Notes under the pieces: generated by a model
Told to the model about the DNA's origin: nothing
Databases searched by the model: none
The model's input: the letters and a program-made list of their open reading frames with translations, nothing else
Made by a program: the position numbers and the translations under genes
In this document: positions 7,509 through 15,244 of the stretch, one piece after another
Layout: each line of letters begins with the position of its first letter
Position numbering within the stretch: position 1 is the stretch's first letter
Assembly (NCBI GenBank): GCA_038234715.1
Contig: JBBQTD010000058.1
Span: 1-19,137 of the forward strand
Source: SZAS-103 sp038234715
GTDB taxonomy: Bacteria; Pseudomonadota; Gammaproteobacteria; Xanthomonadales; Xanthomonadaceae
Reading direction: 5' to 3'
DNA length: 19,137 bases

Positions 7509-9392
7509 GTGAGCGGAGATATGCAATCCCCACGTGGCCGCCGCCTTGCCGCGCTATCGCTCGCCGCGATCGGCGTGGTGTACGGCGACATCGGTACCAG
7601 CCCCCTGTACACGTTGCAGACGGCGTTTTCGGGCAAGCATGCTGTCGCGGCCACGCCGCAGAATGTGCTCGGCGCGCTGTCGCTGATTTTCTGGTCGATG
7701 ATGTTCGTCGTCTCGTTCAAGTACGTGCTGTTCATCCTGCGCGCGGACAACAAGGGCGAGGGCGGCATCCTGTCGCTGATGACGCTTGCGCAGCGCGGCT
7801 TGCGCTCGTACTCGAAGATGAAATGGCTGGTGCTTGCGCTTGGCGTGTTCGGCGCCGGGTTGTTCTACGGCGACAGCGTGATCACCCCTGCGGTGTCGGT
7901 GTTGTCAGCGGTCGAGGGTTTGGAGGTGCTCAAGCCCAAGCTTGTGCAGTGGGTGCTGCCGGTGACGGTGCTCGTGCTGATTGGCCTGTTCGGCGTGCAG
8001 CGCTTCGGCAGTGCGCGCATGGGTTCGATCTTCGGCCCGGTGATGATGGTCTGGTTCGTGAGCCTGGCCGTGTTCGGCGTGCTGGGAATCGTCACGGCAC
8101 CGGAAATCCTGCAGGCCCTCAATCCAGCGTACGCCCTGCGATTTTTCGGCAACAACGGATTCATGGGCTTCGTCGCGCTCGGTGCGGTCGTGCTCGCGCT
8201 GACGGGCGCCGAAGCGCTGTACGCCGACATGGGCCACTTCGGCAAGACGCCGATTCGCTGCGCATGGTTCAGCTTCGTGATGCCTGCGCTATTGATGAAT
8301 TATTTTGGTCAGGGCGCCCTGCTGTTGCGTCATCCAGAGGCAGGAAGCAACCCGTTTTACCTGTTGCTGCCGAGTTGGGCGCTGATACCGATGATCGCGC
8401 TTGCAACCGTGGCGACTGTCATCGCTTCGCAGGCAGTGATCTCGGGCGCGTTTTCGATGACGCGCGAGGCGATCCAACTCGGCCTGTTCCCTCGAAGCCC
8501 TGTGATCCACACCTCGGACGAGCGGGCCGGACAGATCTACATGCCTGTGGTGAACTGGGGCCTGCTGATCGCAGTGCTCGCGGCGGTCCTCGGCTTCCAG
8601 ACCTCCGAACACCTTGCCGCTGCGTATGGCATCGCTGTCACTGGCACGATGGCGATCACCAGCGGACTTGCGCTGATCGTCGCGCGCAGGCTTTGGCACT
8701 GGCCGCGCGCACTGGTGGCGGTCACCGGCGTGCTGCTGCTGACGGTGGACCTGTCGTTCTTCAGTGCGAATGCGTTGAAGCTGTTCCACGGTGGCTGGTT
8801 CCCGTTGGTCATCGGCAGCCTGGTTTTCATCGTGATGACCACCTGGCGCCGTGGTAGGGAGTTGCTGATTGCGCGACTGGAAAGCGGGCTGAACCTGCGC
8901 ATGTTCATCGATAGCCTTGCCGAACATCCGCCGACCCGTGTTCAGGGGACGGCGGTATTCCTGACCGCCGCGCGCGAGGGCGTGCCCAATGCGCTATTGC
9001 ACAACCTCAAGCACAACAAGGTGCTGCACGAAGTCAATGTGATCCTGACCGTCCTGACCGAGGACACTCCGCAGGCCGAGCCGGGCCAGCGGCTGAAACT
9101 CGAGCCGCTAGGTCATGGTTTCTACCGGATGTGGTTGCGCTACGGATTCGCAGAACAGCCGCATATCCCCACTGCACTGACCGACTGCCGTTGGCAGGGA
9201 TTGGGCATGGATCCCATGGACACGACCTATTTCCTGAGCCAGGAGCGCGTGGTTGCGTCGCGCCAGCCCGGAATGGCGACCTGGCGCGACAAACTGTTCG
9301 CCTTCATGTCGCGCAACGCGAGCCCGCTGACCGAGTTTTTCCGGATTCCGCGCAACAGGATCGTGGAATTGGGCGCGCAGATCGAGATTTAG
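7509..9392 (+). CDS. kup: Kup-family potassium transporter (second copy)
   Basis: 627 residues with the same architecture as the preceding gene: GVVYGDIGTSPLYTLQTAF in the first helix, then FKYVLFILRADNKGEGGILSL, FYGDSVITPAVSVLSAVEGLEV, GAEALYADMGHFGKTPIRCAWF and NYFGQGALLL. Multiple membrane helices are followed by a cytosolic tail with TRVQGTAVFLTA and HNLKHNKVLHEVN, ending FFRIPRNRIVELGAQIEI. It imports K+ with protons. I placed the start at GTG 7509 because AAAGG (7499-7503) precedes it at a workable distance. ATG at 7521, with GGAG only about 3 bases before it, is the alternative and would shorten the protein by four residues. Tandem duplication between ruvA and ruvB is the oddity; differing K+ affinity or pH optimum of the two copies is possible but unsupported here. 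Confidence 0.95.
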   Translation: MSGDMQSPRGRRLAALSLAAIGVVYGDIGTSPLYTLQTAFSGKHAVAATPQNVLGALSLIFWSMMFVVSFKYVLFILRADNKGEGGILSLMTLAQRGLRSYSKMKWLVLALGVFGAGLFYGDSVITPAVSVLSAVEGLEVLKPKLVQWVLPVTVLVLIGLFGVQRFGSARMGSIFGPVMMVWFVSLAVFGVLGIVTAPEILQALNPAYALRFFGNNGFMGFVALGAVVLALTGAEALYADMGHFGKTPIRCAWFSFVMPALLMNYFGQGALLLRHPEAGSNPFYLLLPSWALIPMIALATVATVIASQAVISGAFSMTREAIQLGLFPRSPVIHTSDERAGQIYMPVVNWGLLIAVLAAVLGFQTSEHLAAAYGIAVTGTMAITSGLALIVARRLWHWPRALVAVTGVLLLTVDLSFFSANALKLFHGGWFPLVIGSLVFIVMTTWRRGRELLIARLESGLNLRMFIDSLAEHPPTRVQGTAVFLTAAREGVPNALLHNLKHNKVLHEVNVILTVLTEDTPQAEPGQRLKLEPLGHGFYRMWLRYGFAEQPHIPTALTDCRWQGLGMDPMDTTYFLSQERVVASRQPGMATWRDKLFAFMSRNASPLTEFFRIPRNRIVELGAQIEI

Positions 9393-9445
9393 CATTACCG
9401 CCATCTGCCGAATGCCAAGGTCGCCGCGCCATGCCCATGCAGGTC

Positions 9446-9462
9446 GCGCATGCGGCATGCGC
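9446..9462. repeat. 17-bp near-perfect palindrome in the kup2-ruvB gap
   Basis: GCGCATGC and GCATGCGC flank a single central G. In RNA it could form a 7-bp stem with a CGG loop. The surrounding 9430-9462 also holds CATGC four times. It lies in a 180-bp stretch (9393-9572) that otherwise holds no gene except a short leader frame. There is no T-run, so it is not a standard terminator; a protein-binding site is possible. Confidence 0.45.
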
Positions 9463-9536
9463 TGCCTCCACGCATCGGCCCCCTTCGTTTCGTCCGGCTA
9501 ACAGGCGGCGGGTCGGCGCGAAGCGCTGCGATCATG

Positions 9537-9542
9537 CAAAAT
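9537..9542 (+). promoter_or_regulatory. Weak -10 candidate upstream of ruvB (CAAAAT)
   Basis: TGCAAAAT resembles an extended -10 (TGn is only approximated) 31 bp before the ruvB start. No -35 is evident. Listed because the 180-bp gap after kup2 suggests that ruvB may have its own promoter. Confidence 0.2.
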
Positions 9543-9576
9543 GCCGGTTGACCCGAGCATGATGGACCGTGTGTGA
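9541..9576 (+). other. Short leader frame ending on the ruvB start
   Basis: ATG 9541 begins an 11-codon frame (MPVDPSMMDRV) whose TGA (9574-9576) overlaps the GTG start of ruvB (GTGA at 9573-9576). Unlike the bridging frames it is not joined to the upstream gene: its frame meets a TAA at 9499-9501. No clear ribosome binding site precedes it. It may be chance. Confidence 0.2.
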
Positions 9577-10616
9577 GCCAGGAACGCATCATCGCTACCG
9601 CCGGGACGCGCGAGGACGAGGCGCTCGAAGCCAGTATCCGGCCGAAGCGGCTGGACGAATACCTCGGCCAGGCGCCGGTGCGAGAGCAGCTCAAGATCTA
9701 CATCGAGGCTGCGAAGAAGCGTGGCGAAGCGCTGGACCACGTGTTGATCTTCGGCCCACCCGGGCTGGGCAAGACCACGCTGTCGCACGTCATCGCCAAC
9801 GAGCTCGGGGTCAACCTGCGCTCGACGTCAGGCCCGGTCGTCGAGCGCGCCGGGGATCTTGCCGCGCTGCTCACCAACCTGCAGCCGCACGACGTACTGT
9901 TCATCGATGAGATCCACAGGCTCTCGCCGGTCGTCGAGGAAGTGCTGTACCCGGCGATGGAAGACTTCCAGATCGACATCATGATCGGCGACGGCCCGGC
10001 CGCGCGTTCGATCAAGCTCGACCTGCCGCCGTTTACCCTGATCGGCGCAACCACGCGCGCGGGGCTCCTGACCGGCCCCTTGCGCGACCGTTTTGGCATC
10101 GTGCAGCGGCTGGAGTTCTATTCGCCGGAAGAACTCACGCGCATCGTGCGACGCTCGGCGGGCATCCTCGGCATCGCCTGCGACCCGGATGGCGCGGTGG
10201 AAATCGCACGGCGCTCGCGCGGGACGCCGCGCATCGCGAACCGGCTGCTGCGGCGCGCGCGTGATTTCGCCCAGGTAAGGGCCGACGGCGTGATTACGAG
10301 CCGCGTCGCCGACAGCGCCATGAAGATGCTCGAAATCGATGGCGAGGGCTTCGACGCACTCGACAGGCGCCTGCTGCGCACGATCATGGACAGCTTCGAG
10401 GGCGGACCGGTCGGCGTCGAATCGCTGGCCGCGGCGCTGTCCGAGGAGCGCGGCACGCTCGAAGACGTGATCGAACCCTACCTGATCCAGCAGGGTTATC
10501 TGCTGCGCACCGCGCGCGGACGCATGCTTAGCGCCAAGGCATGGCGCTATTTCGGGCTTGCGCCGCGCAAGGTGCCGACTGCGGAGTTGTTCGAAAGCGA
10601 GCTGGGGCCAGAGTGA
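9573..10616 (+). CDS. ruvB: Holliday junction branch migration helicase RuvB
   Basis: 347 residues, typical for RuvB, the AAA+ hexameric motor that pumps DNA through the RuvA-bound junction. Visible motifs are Walker A GPPGLGKTT (61-69, Lys67), Walker B VLFIDEIHRL (Asp112/Glu113), sensor 1 LIGATTRAGLL and the Arg-finger region GPLRDRFG (near 169-174). The C-terminal winged-helix domain includes GGPVGVESLAAALSEERGTLEDVIEPYLIQQGYL. The start is GTG 9573 (MSQERIIAT); it overlaps the TGA of a short upstream frame as GTGA. Separated from ruvCA by the kup pair. The stop overlaps the ybgC start as GTGA, tying it to the tol operon. Confidence 0.97.
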   Translation: MSQERIIATAGTREDEALEASIRPKRLDEYLGQAPVREQLKIYIEAAKKRGEALDHVLIFGPPGLGKTTLSHVIANELGVNLRSTSGPVVERAGDLAALLTNLQPHDVLFIDEIHRLSPVVEEVLYPAMEDFQIDIMIGDGPAARSIKLDLPPFTLIGATTRAGLLTGPLRDRFGIVQRLEFYSPEELTRIVRRSAGILGIACDPDGAVEIARRSRGTPRIANRLLRRARDFAQVRADGVITSRVADSAMKMLEIDGEGFDALDRRLLRTIMDSFEGGPVGVESLAAALSEERGTLEDVIEPYLIQQGYLLRTARGRMLSAKAWRYFGLAPRKVPTAELFESELGPE

Positions 10617-11068
10617 ACGCGAACGTTCCTACCACGCCGCGGTCGAAAGGTTGCACGCCGGCCGTGCCGGCGTTCATCTGGCCGATAAGAGTGTATTGGG
10701 AAGATACCGACGCAGGTGGTGTGGTGTATCACGCAAGTTACCTGCGTTTCCTCGAGCGCGCGCGCAGCGAATGGTTGCGTGCGCTTGGTTATGCACAGGA
10801 TGCATTGCGCGAAAGCCTTGGTGTCGTCTTCGTCGTGCGCGCGATGCAGCTGGAATTCCTGCGTCCGGCGCGGCTGGACGACGAGTTGTTCGTCACTGTC
10901 GCGGTGCTCGAGCGTCGCCGCGCGAGCCTTGTGATGCGGCAATCGATCCTGCGAGGCGATATGCCGTTGCTGGATGCCGAAGTAAAGGTGGCCTGCGTGG
11001 CCGCCGCCGATTTCCGTCCGCGCGCGGTGCCCGAGGCCCTGCTTGCGGTGATGACCGAACCGGAGTGA
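10613..11068 (+). CDS. ybgC: Tol-Pal-associated acyl-CoA thioesterase YbgC
   Basis: 151 residues from GTG 10613, which overlaps the ruvB stop as GTGA. It is a hot-dog fold 4HBT thioesterase that hydrolyses acyl-CoA thioesters in the cytoplasm and is customarily the first gene of tol-pal operons. The active-site segment RVYWEDTDAGGVVYHASYLRFLERAR matches E. coli YbgC closely; the catalytic Asp corresponds to Asp33. The N-terminus carries roughly 15-20 extra residues (Thr/Pro-rich) before WPIRVYWED compared with E. coli. A shorter protein from a downstream non-ATG start cannot be excluded, but the GTGA overlap favours this one. Confidence 0.94.
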   Translation: MNANVPTTPRSKGCTPAVPAFIWPIRVYWEDTDAGGVVYHASYLRFLERARSEWLRALGYAQDALRESLGVVFVVRAMQLEFLRPARLDDELFVTVAVLERRRASLVMRQSILRGDMPLLDAEVKVACVAAADFRPRAVPEALLAVMTEPE

Positions 11069-11076
11069 TGCAATGA
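11065..11076 (+). other. Minimal bridging frame between ybgC and tolQ
   Basis: GTG ATG CAA TGA starts on the ybgC stop (GTGA at 11065) and stops on the tolQ start (ATGA at 11073). It is only three codons long and follows from the 4-bp gap; it would let a terminating ribosome restart directly on tolQ. Confidence 0.2.
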
Positions 11077-11864
11077 GCTTGCTGACGATTGTCCATGCCG
11101 CGATGCAGGCCGCACCCATCGAGGCGTTGCCCGATGCCGCCTCTCCGTCGGCCCAGGCGGTTGCCGCCGCGGCAACCGCACCGCCTGGCAGCGGCCTGAA
11201 CCTGCTTTCGCTTGTGTGGCATGCGAGCTTGCCGGTGCAGCTGGTGATGGCGCTGCTGCTGCTCGCTTCAATCGCATCCTGGGTGATCATTTTCCGCAAG
11301 CAGCGGGTGCTGGGTGGCGCCGAGAAATCCGCCGAAGGCTTCGAGGAAAAGTTCTGGTCGGGGTCCGACCTCACGCAGCTATACAGCGCAGCGACCGATC
11401 GCAACCGCATCGCATCTGGACTCGAAGCGATCTTCGAGGCGGGCTTCCGCGAGTTCTCCAGGTTGCGCCAGCGCAAGGGGGTAGACCCGCGCACGCAGCT
11501 CGAGGGCGCCCAACGCGGCATGCGCGCGCAGCTCGCTCGCGAAGTGGATGCACTCGAGCACAACCTGGAGTTCCTCGCCAACGTCGGTTCGATCAGTCCC
11601 TACGTCGGCCTGTTCGGGACCGTGTGGGGCATCATGATTTCGTTCCAGGGCCTGGCGAACATGAAGGAAGCGACGATCGCAACAGTCGCCCCGGGTATTT
11701 CCGAGGCGCTGATCGCGACCGCGATGGGCCTGTTTGCGGCGATTCCGGCGGTGTGGGCCTACAACCGCTTCGCGACCAAGGTCGAGCGCCTCAACGTGCG
11801 CTACGAGGCCTTCGCCGAGGAATTCTCATCGATCCTGCAACGCCAGGCGCACGTCGAAGAGTGA
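11073..11864 (+). CDS. tolQ: Tol-Pal system proton-channel subunit TolQ
   Basis: 263 residues, about 30 longer than E. coli TolQ (230). The extra length is an Ala/Pro-rich N-terminal stretch (roughly residues 10-40) before the first membrane helix. TolQ is an inner-membrane ExbB/MotA-type protein that with TolR forms the proton-driven stator energising TolA. Three membrane helices are visible: VQLVMALLLLASIASWVIIF (about 52-72), a long segment around FLANVGSISPYVGLFGTVWGIMISF, and ISEALIATAMGLFAAIPAVWAY. The large cytoplasmic loop between the first two is in the expected place. ATG 11073 has GGAG at 11062-11065. It is followed by an 85-bp gap bridged by a mini-frame into tolR. Confidence 0.96.
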   Translation: MSLLTIVHAAMQAAPIEALPDAASPSAQAVAAAATAPPGSGLNLLSLVWHASLPVQLVMALLLLASIASWVIIFRKQRVLGGAEKSAEGFEEKFWSGSDLTQLYSAATDRNRIASGLEAIFEAGFREFSRLRQRKGVDPRTQLEGAQRGMRAQLAREVDALEHNLEFLANVGSISPYVGLFGTVWGIMISFQGLANMKEATIATVAPGISEALIATAMGLFAAIPAVWAYNRFATKVERLNVRYEAFAEEFSSILQRQAHVEE

Positions 11865-11953
11865 GCGCGCCGGCCAACCCCATTCGCGCGCCCGGCACGT
11901 TGGCAACAGCTCTGCAGACGACAGCGATCGCGCCGCGAGGACCGAACCGATGA
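11861..11953 (+). other. 30-codon bridging mini-frame between tolQ and tolR
   Basis: GTG 11861 overlaps the tolQ stop (GTGA). The frame runs 30 codons (starting MSAPANPIRAPGTL, Ala/Pro/Thr-rich) and its TGA at 11951-11953 overlaps the tolR ATG (ATGA at 11950). It contains the tolR ribosome binding site GAGGA. It has the same length and layout as the yebC-ruvC mini-frame, though the peptides are unrelated. Most likely a coupler. Confidence 0.35.
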
Positions 11954-12396
11954 GCCGCCACCGCCAGCGCCGAAAGCTCAAGGCCGACATCAACGTCGTG
12001 CCTTACATCGACGTCATGCTAGTGCTGCTGATCATCTTCATGGTCACCGCGCCGCTGCTGAACCTGGGCGTGGACGTGGATCTTCCGAAGTCGAAGGCCA
12101 GCATGATCGACCAGAAGAAGGATCCGGTGATCGCGGTGATCACGCACGATGGACATTACCTGCTCAAGTTGCAGGACGCGAAGTACGAGCCGGTCAGCGA
12201 GGCCGACCTTACCGCGCGCGTCGGCGCTTTCCACAACGAGAACCCCGACGTTGCTGTCTACATCGCAGCCGACGGAAAACTCCCATATCAGCAAGTGATG
12301 GACTTGATGGTGATCCTGCAGAACATCGGCATTCCACATGTCGCACTCATGAGCCAGCCGGTGCATGCCGATGTCGGCAGCACCGGCAAACGCTGA
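11950..12396 (+). CDS. tolR: Tol-Pal system protein TolR
   Basis: 148 residues, the expected size (E. coli 142). It is the ExbD/TolR partner of TolQ: a short cytoplasmic N-terminus (SRHRQRRKLKADINVVPYID), one membrane helix (VMLVLLIIFMVTAPLL) containing the conserved Asp at its start (YIDVMLVLL) that carries protons, then a periplasmic domain (LNLGVDVDLPKS ... VAVYIAADGKLPYQQVMDLMVILQNIGIPHVALMSQP). ATG 11950 is supported by GCGAGGA at 11935-11941 and by the conserved start; the frame is open upstream into tolQ. tolA follows after 5 bp. Confidence 0.96.
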   Translation: MSRHRQRRKLKADINVVPYIDVMLVLLIIFMVTAPLLNLGVDVDLPKSKASMIDQKKDPVIAVITHDGHYLLKLQDAKYEPVSEADLTARVGAFHNENPDVAVYIAADGKLPYQQVMDLMVILQNIGIPHVALMSQPVHADVGSTGKR

Positions 12397-12401
12397 GGGC
12401 G

Positions 12402-13361
12402 ATGGAGACCTCATGGGACAAGCTGCGTGCGGTCCTTTTCGCGTTGGGCATCCACGCCTTCGCGGCCGCCGTGCTGTTTGCGTACCTGCTCTGGCCGCAC
12501 GATCCGGCCCTGGCCGACGCCGAGGGGCCGATGATTCAGGCCACGCTGGTGAATTCGCCGCAGCAGGCGGCGAGTGTCGCAAGGGCGATCCAGTCCGCAC
12601 AGCAGAAAAGCGCGCGCAAGACCGTACAACAGGAGGACACCACGCCGCCGCCACAACCCAAGCCCGAACCGAAGCCGCAGGATGCGCCGCAGCCGGCACA
12701 ACCCGTACCGCAAGCGGTGATACCGAAACCGGACAAGGTCGACCAGGAGGAAGTGCGTCGGGTGGCAGAACTGGCCGCCGAGCAGAAACTGCAGGAACAG
12801 GAGGCGCGCCACAAACAGGCGCAAATCGACCTGAGCCGGCAACACGAACAGCAGGATGCGGAGAACCGCCAGCGCCTTGCGCAGCAACAACTCGAGCAGC
12901 AGCAAAAGCTTGCCGAGACCCGCAAGCAACTCGCTGCCGCCGCACGCGAGGTCAAGCTCAAGGAACAAGGCATGAAGCAATTGCAGGACCAGGCCGCCCG
13001 GCTGGCACAGAACACGCCATCGGCAACATCAGTGCCCGTGCCAGCGCATCCCCCGTCAGGAAACGCAGGCCGAGGAAAGGACCTGCAGGCGGATTACCTC
13101 AAGGCGATCAAGGAGACTGTCCATCAAAATTGGCAGACCGGAAATGCTCCTCCACACGTCATCTGCAAGGCGCATGTCAAACAGATTCCAGGCGGCCAGG
13201 TGCTCGATGTGACGTTTCCGGATTGTCCGTTCGACGCGGCAGGCCGCCAGTCCGTACAGGATGCGTTCGAGCGCACACCGTTACCCTACGCTGGTTATGA
13301 TTCGGTATTCCTGCGAGAGTTCACGATCGATCTGTGTTACCCGGAGGATCCATGCAAATGA
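12402..13361 (+). CDS. tolA: Tol-Pal system protein TolA (also TonB-like C-terminal fold)
   Basis: 319 residues, shorter than E. coli TolA (421). Domain I is a membrane anchor (about residues 8-28, LRAVLFALGIHAFAAAVLFA). A Pro/Gln/Lys-rich stretch (about 80-115, PPPQPKPEPKPQ) is followed by a long charged Gln/Glu/Lys/Ala helix (about 115-205) that spans the periplasm. Domain III (about 225-319, beginning LQADYLKAIKETVHQNW) is the TolA/TonB-like fold that binds TolB/Pal and colicins or phage proteins. Domain III has four cysteines (C255, C275, C312, C318), enough for two disulfides. TolA is driven by TolQR and helps constrict the outer membrane in division. GAGGG lies just before the start. 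The stop overlaps tolB as ATGA. Confidence 0.92.
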   Translation: METSWDKLRAVLFALGIHAFAAAVLFAYLLWPHDPALADAEGPMIQATLVNSPQQAASVARAIQSAQQKSARKTVQQEDTTPPPQPKPEPKPQDAPQPAQPVPQAVIPKPDKVDQEEVRRVAELAAEQKLQEQEARHKQAQIDLSRQHEQQDAENRQRLAQQQLEQQQKLAETRKQLAAAAREVKLKEQGMKQLQDQAARLAQNTPSATSVPVPAHPPSGNAGRGKDLQADYLKAIKETVHQNWQTGNAPPHVICKAHVKQIPGGQVLDVTFPDCPFDAAGRQSVQDAFERTPLPYAGYDSVFLREFTIDLCYPEDPCK

Positions 13362-14665
13362 AGAAATGTCTCGCTGTGCTGTTGCTCGCGCTGGCCTGGA
13401 TCATCGCGCCCGTGCATGCGCAGGGCCTGGATGTCGGCCTGGTCATCGGTAACGACGCCGCATTGCCCATCGCCGTAGTGCCGATGGAGTACCAGGGCAG
13501 CAGCGCCAAGCCAGATACGGATGTCGCCTCGGTGATCCGTGCCGACCTTGACCGCTCCGGCCAGTTCCGTTCGCTGCCGGAGAAGGACATTGTCGAACAT
13601 CCGCAAAGCGGTGCCGACATGAAGTATCCGACCTGGCGCCTGCTCAAGCAGGACTACGTGCTGGTCGGTCGCGTGCTCGACAGCAGTGATGGCGGCTATC
13701 GCGTCGAGTTCCAATTGTTCGACGTCGCCAAGCAGCAACGCATCCTAGGCCTTGCGATGACCGGGCGACCGCAGGCCATGCGGGATGTCGCGCACCAAAT
13801 CGCCGACCAGGTGTACGAGAAGATCATTGGGGTGCGTGGCGCGTTCTGGACGCGTATCGCCTATGTGACCGCGACGGGCGTCGGCAAAGACGCGCAGTAC
13901 GCACTGATGGTCGCCGATGCCGACGGCTTCAACCCGCAGGTGGTGGTGAAATCGCGCGAGCCACTGCTGTCGCCCGCATGGAGCCCGGACGGACTTTCGC
14001 TCGCATACGTGAGCTACGAACGCGGCAACGGCTCGATCTACATCCAGAAGATTGGTACCGGCGCACGCGAGGTCATCGCCGCGTTCAAGGGCATCAACGG
14101 CGCCCCCGCGTTCTCGCCCGATGGAAGGCGGCTCGCACTGACCCTGTCGAAGTCCGGGACTCCCGAGATCTACGTGATGGACCTGGCGACCAAGCAGCTG
14201 ACCCAGGTGACCAATCACTACAGCATCAACACCGAGCCGCGCTGGTTGTCGGAAAGCACCCTGGTGTTCACCTCCGATCGCGGCGGAAAGCCGCAGATCT
14301 ACCAGGTTCCGGTGAGCGGAGGCGAACCGGCCCGGTTGAGCTTCCAGGGCCAGTACAACGCGACGGCGACGGTCTCCTACGACGGCAAGAAAATCGCTAT
14401 GGCGCAGGGTAACGGGAACGTCTATCGTATCGCTTTGCTGGATCGCAGCTCTGGCGGTTCGGGACGCTGGCAGCAGCTGTCGCCAGGCAATCTCGATGAA
14501 TCCCCCAGTTTTGCGCCGAACGCCAGCATGGTTCTTTATGCCGCGCGCGAAGATCGCCGTGGCGTCCTCTACGCCGTGTCGGCCGACGGACGGGTGAGGC
14601 AGCGTCTGGTATTGGCCGATGGCGACGTACGCGAACCCGCATGGTCGCCGTACCGTCAGCGCTGA
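13358..14665 (+). CDS. tolB: Tol-Pal system periplasmic beta-propeller protein TolB
   Basis: 435 residues from ATG 13358. The alternative ATG at 13352 adds two residues; 13358 overlaps the tolA stop (ATGA) and lies 10 bases after GGAGG (13343-13347). The signal peptide MKKCLAVLLLALAWIIAPVHA is probably cut before QG, placing the protein in the periplasm. An N-terminal alpha/beta domain (to about 165) precedes a six-bladed propeller whose repeats are visible as SPAWSPDGLSLAYVS, APAFSPDGRRLALT, TEPRWLSESTLVFTSDRGG, ATVSYDGKKIAMAQ, ESPSFAPNASMVLYAA and EPAWSPY. TolB binds Pal and the TolA C-terminal domain. A 51-bp gap separates it from pal. Confidence 0.96.
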   Translation: MKKCLAVLLLALAWIIAPVHAQGLDVGLVIGNDAALPIAVVPMEYQGSSAKPDTDVASVIRADLDRSGQFRSLPEKDIVEHPQSGADMKYPTWRLLKQDYVLVGRVLDSSDGGYRVEFQLFDVAKQQRILGLAMTGRPQAMRDVAHQIADQVYEKIIGVRGAFWTRIAYVTATGVGKDAQYALMVADADGFNPQVVVKSREPLLSPAWSPDGLSLAYVSYERGNGSIYIQKIGTGAREVIAAFKGINGAPAFSPDGRRLALTLSKSGTPEIYVMDLATKQLTQVTNHYSINTEPRWLSESTLVFTSDRGGKPQIYQVPVSGGEPARLSFQGQYNATATVSYDGKKIAMAQGNGNVYRIALLDRSSGGSGRWQQLSPGNLDESPSFAPNASMVLYAAREDRRGVLYAVSADGRVRQRLVLADGDVREPAWSPYRQR

Positions 14666-14716
14666 GCAAACCGCAGTCTCCCGGCACAACCCCGTACCGT
14701 GAAAAGGATGACCATA

Positions 14717-15244
14717 ATGAAAACCAACAAAACCCTTCTGTTCGTGGCCGTGGCATGCATCGCACTTGCCGGCTGCACGAAGAAGAACGTCAAGGAAGAC
14801 AACGCGGGCAATGGGACCTCATCCGGGCCGCCGTCGGCGACGACAAACTCGATGGGCAACTCGGTCGGCGGTCGATACACCCCGGCCGACCTGGAAACCG
14901 ACAGCTGCCTGCGCCAGCGGGTGGTGTATTTCGATTTCGACCAGGACACGTTGAAGCCGGAGTTCCAGGCCATCATCGCGTGCCACGCGAAGTACCTGAT
15001 GGATCGCCCGGAAGCGCGCGCCAACCTCGAAGGCAACGCCGACGAGCGCGGCAGCCGCGAATACAACCGTGGTCTCGGCGAGCGCCGCGGCAATGCAGTT
15101 GCCTCAGCAATTCATGGCAGCGGCGCGACGTCCGGCCAGATGGCCGTCATCAGCTATGGCGAGGAACGGCCGGTTTGCACCGAATCCAGTGAGGAATGCT
15201 GGGGGAAGAACCGCCGCGTCGAGATCGTTTACACCTCGAAGTGA
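14717..15244 (+). CDS. pal: Peptidoglycan-associated lipoprotein Pal
   Basis: 175 residues from ATG 14717, with AAAAGGA at 14701-14707. Further in-frame starts exist at ATG 14708 and GTG 14699. The lipoprotein signal MKTNKTLLFVAVACIALAGC ends in the lipobox LAGC, with Cys20 as the lipidated residue, anchoring the protein in the outer membrane. A Gly/Ser/Asn-rich linker leads to the OmpA-like peptidoglycan-binding domain: VVYFDFDQDTLKPEFQ, LEGNADERGSREYNRGLGERRGNAV and the C-terminal GKNRRVEIVYT. NADERG...YNxxLGxRR is the diaminopimelate-binding signature. The domain holds several extra cysteines (DSCLRQ, IACHAK, VCTE, ECWG). The stop overlaps a GTG of cpoB (GTGA). Confidence 0.96.
   Translation: MKTNKTLLFVAVACIALAGCTKKNVKEDNAGNGTSSGPPSATTNSMGNSVGGRYTPADLETDSCLRQRVVYFDFDQDTLKPEFQAIIACHAKYLMDRPEARANLEGNADERGSREYNRGLGERRGNAVASAIHGSGATSGQMAVISYGEERPVCTESSEECWGKNRRVEIVYTSK

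Noticed and set aside
7490..8857. 455-codon + strand frame overlapping the second kup
   Set aside because: Out of frame with the clear Kup protein; Arg/Ala-rich shadow with no membrane helices.
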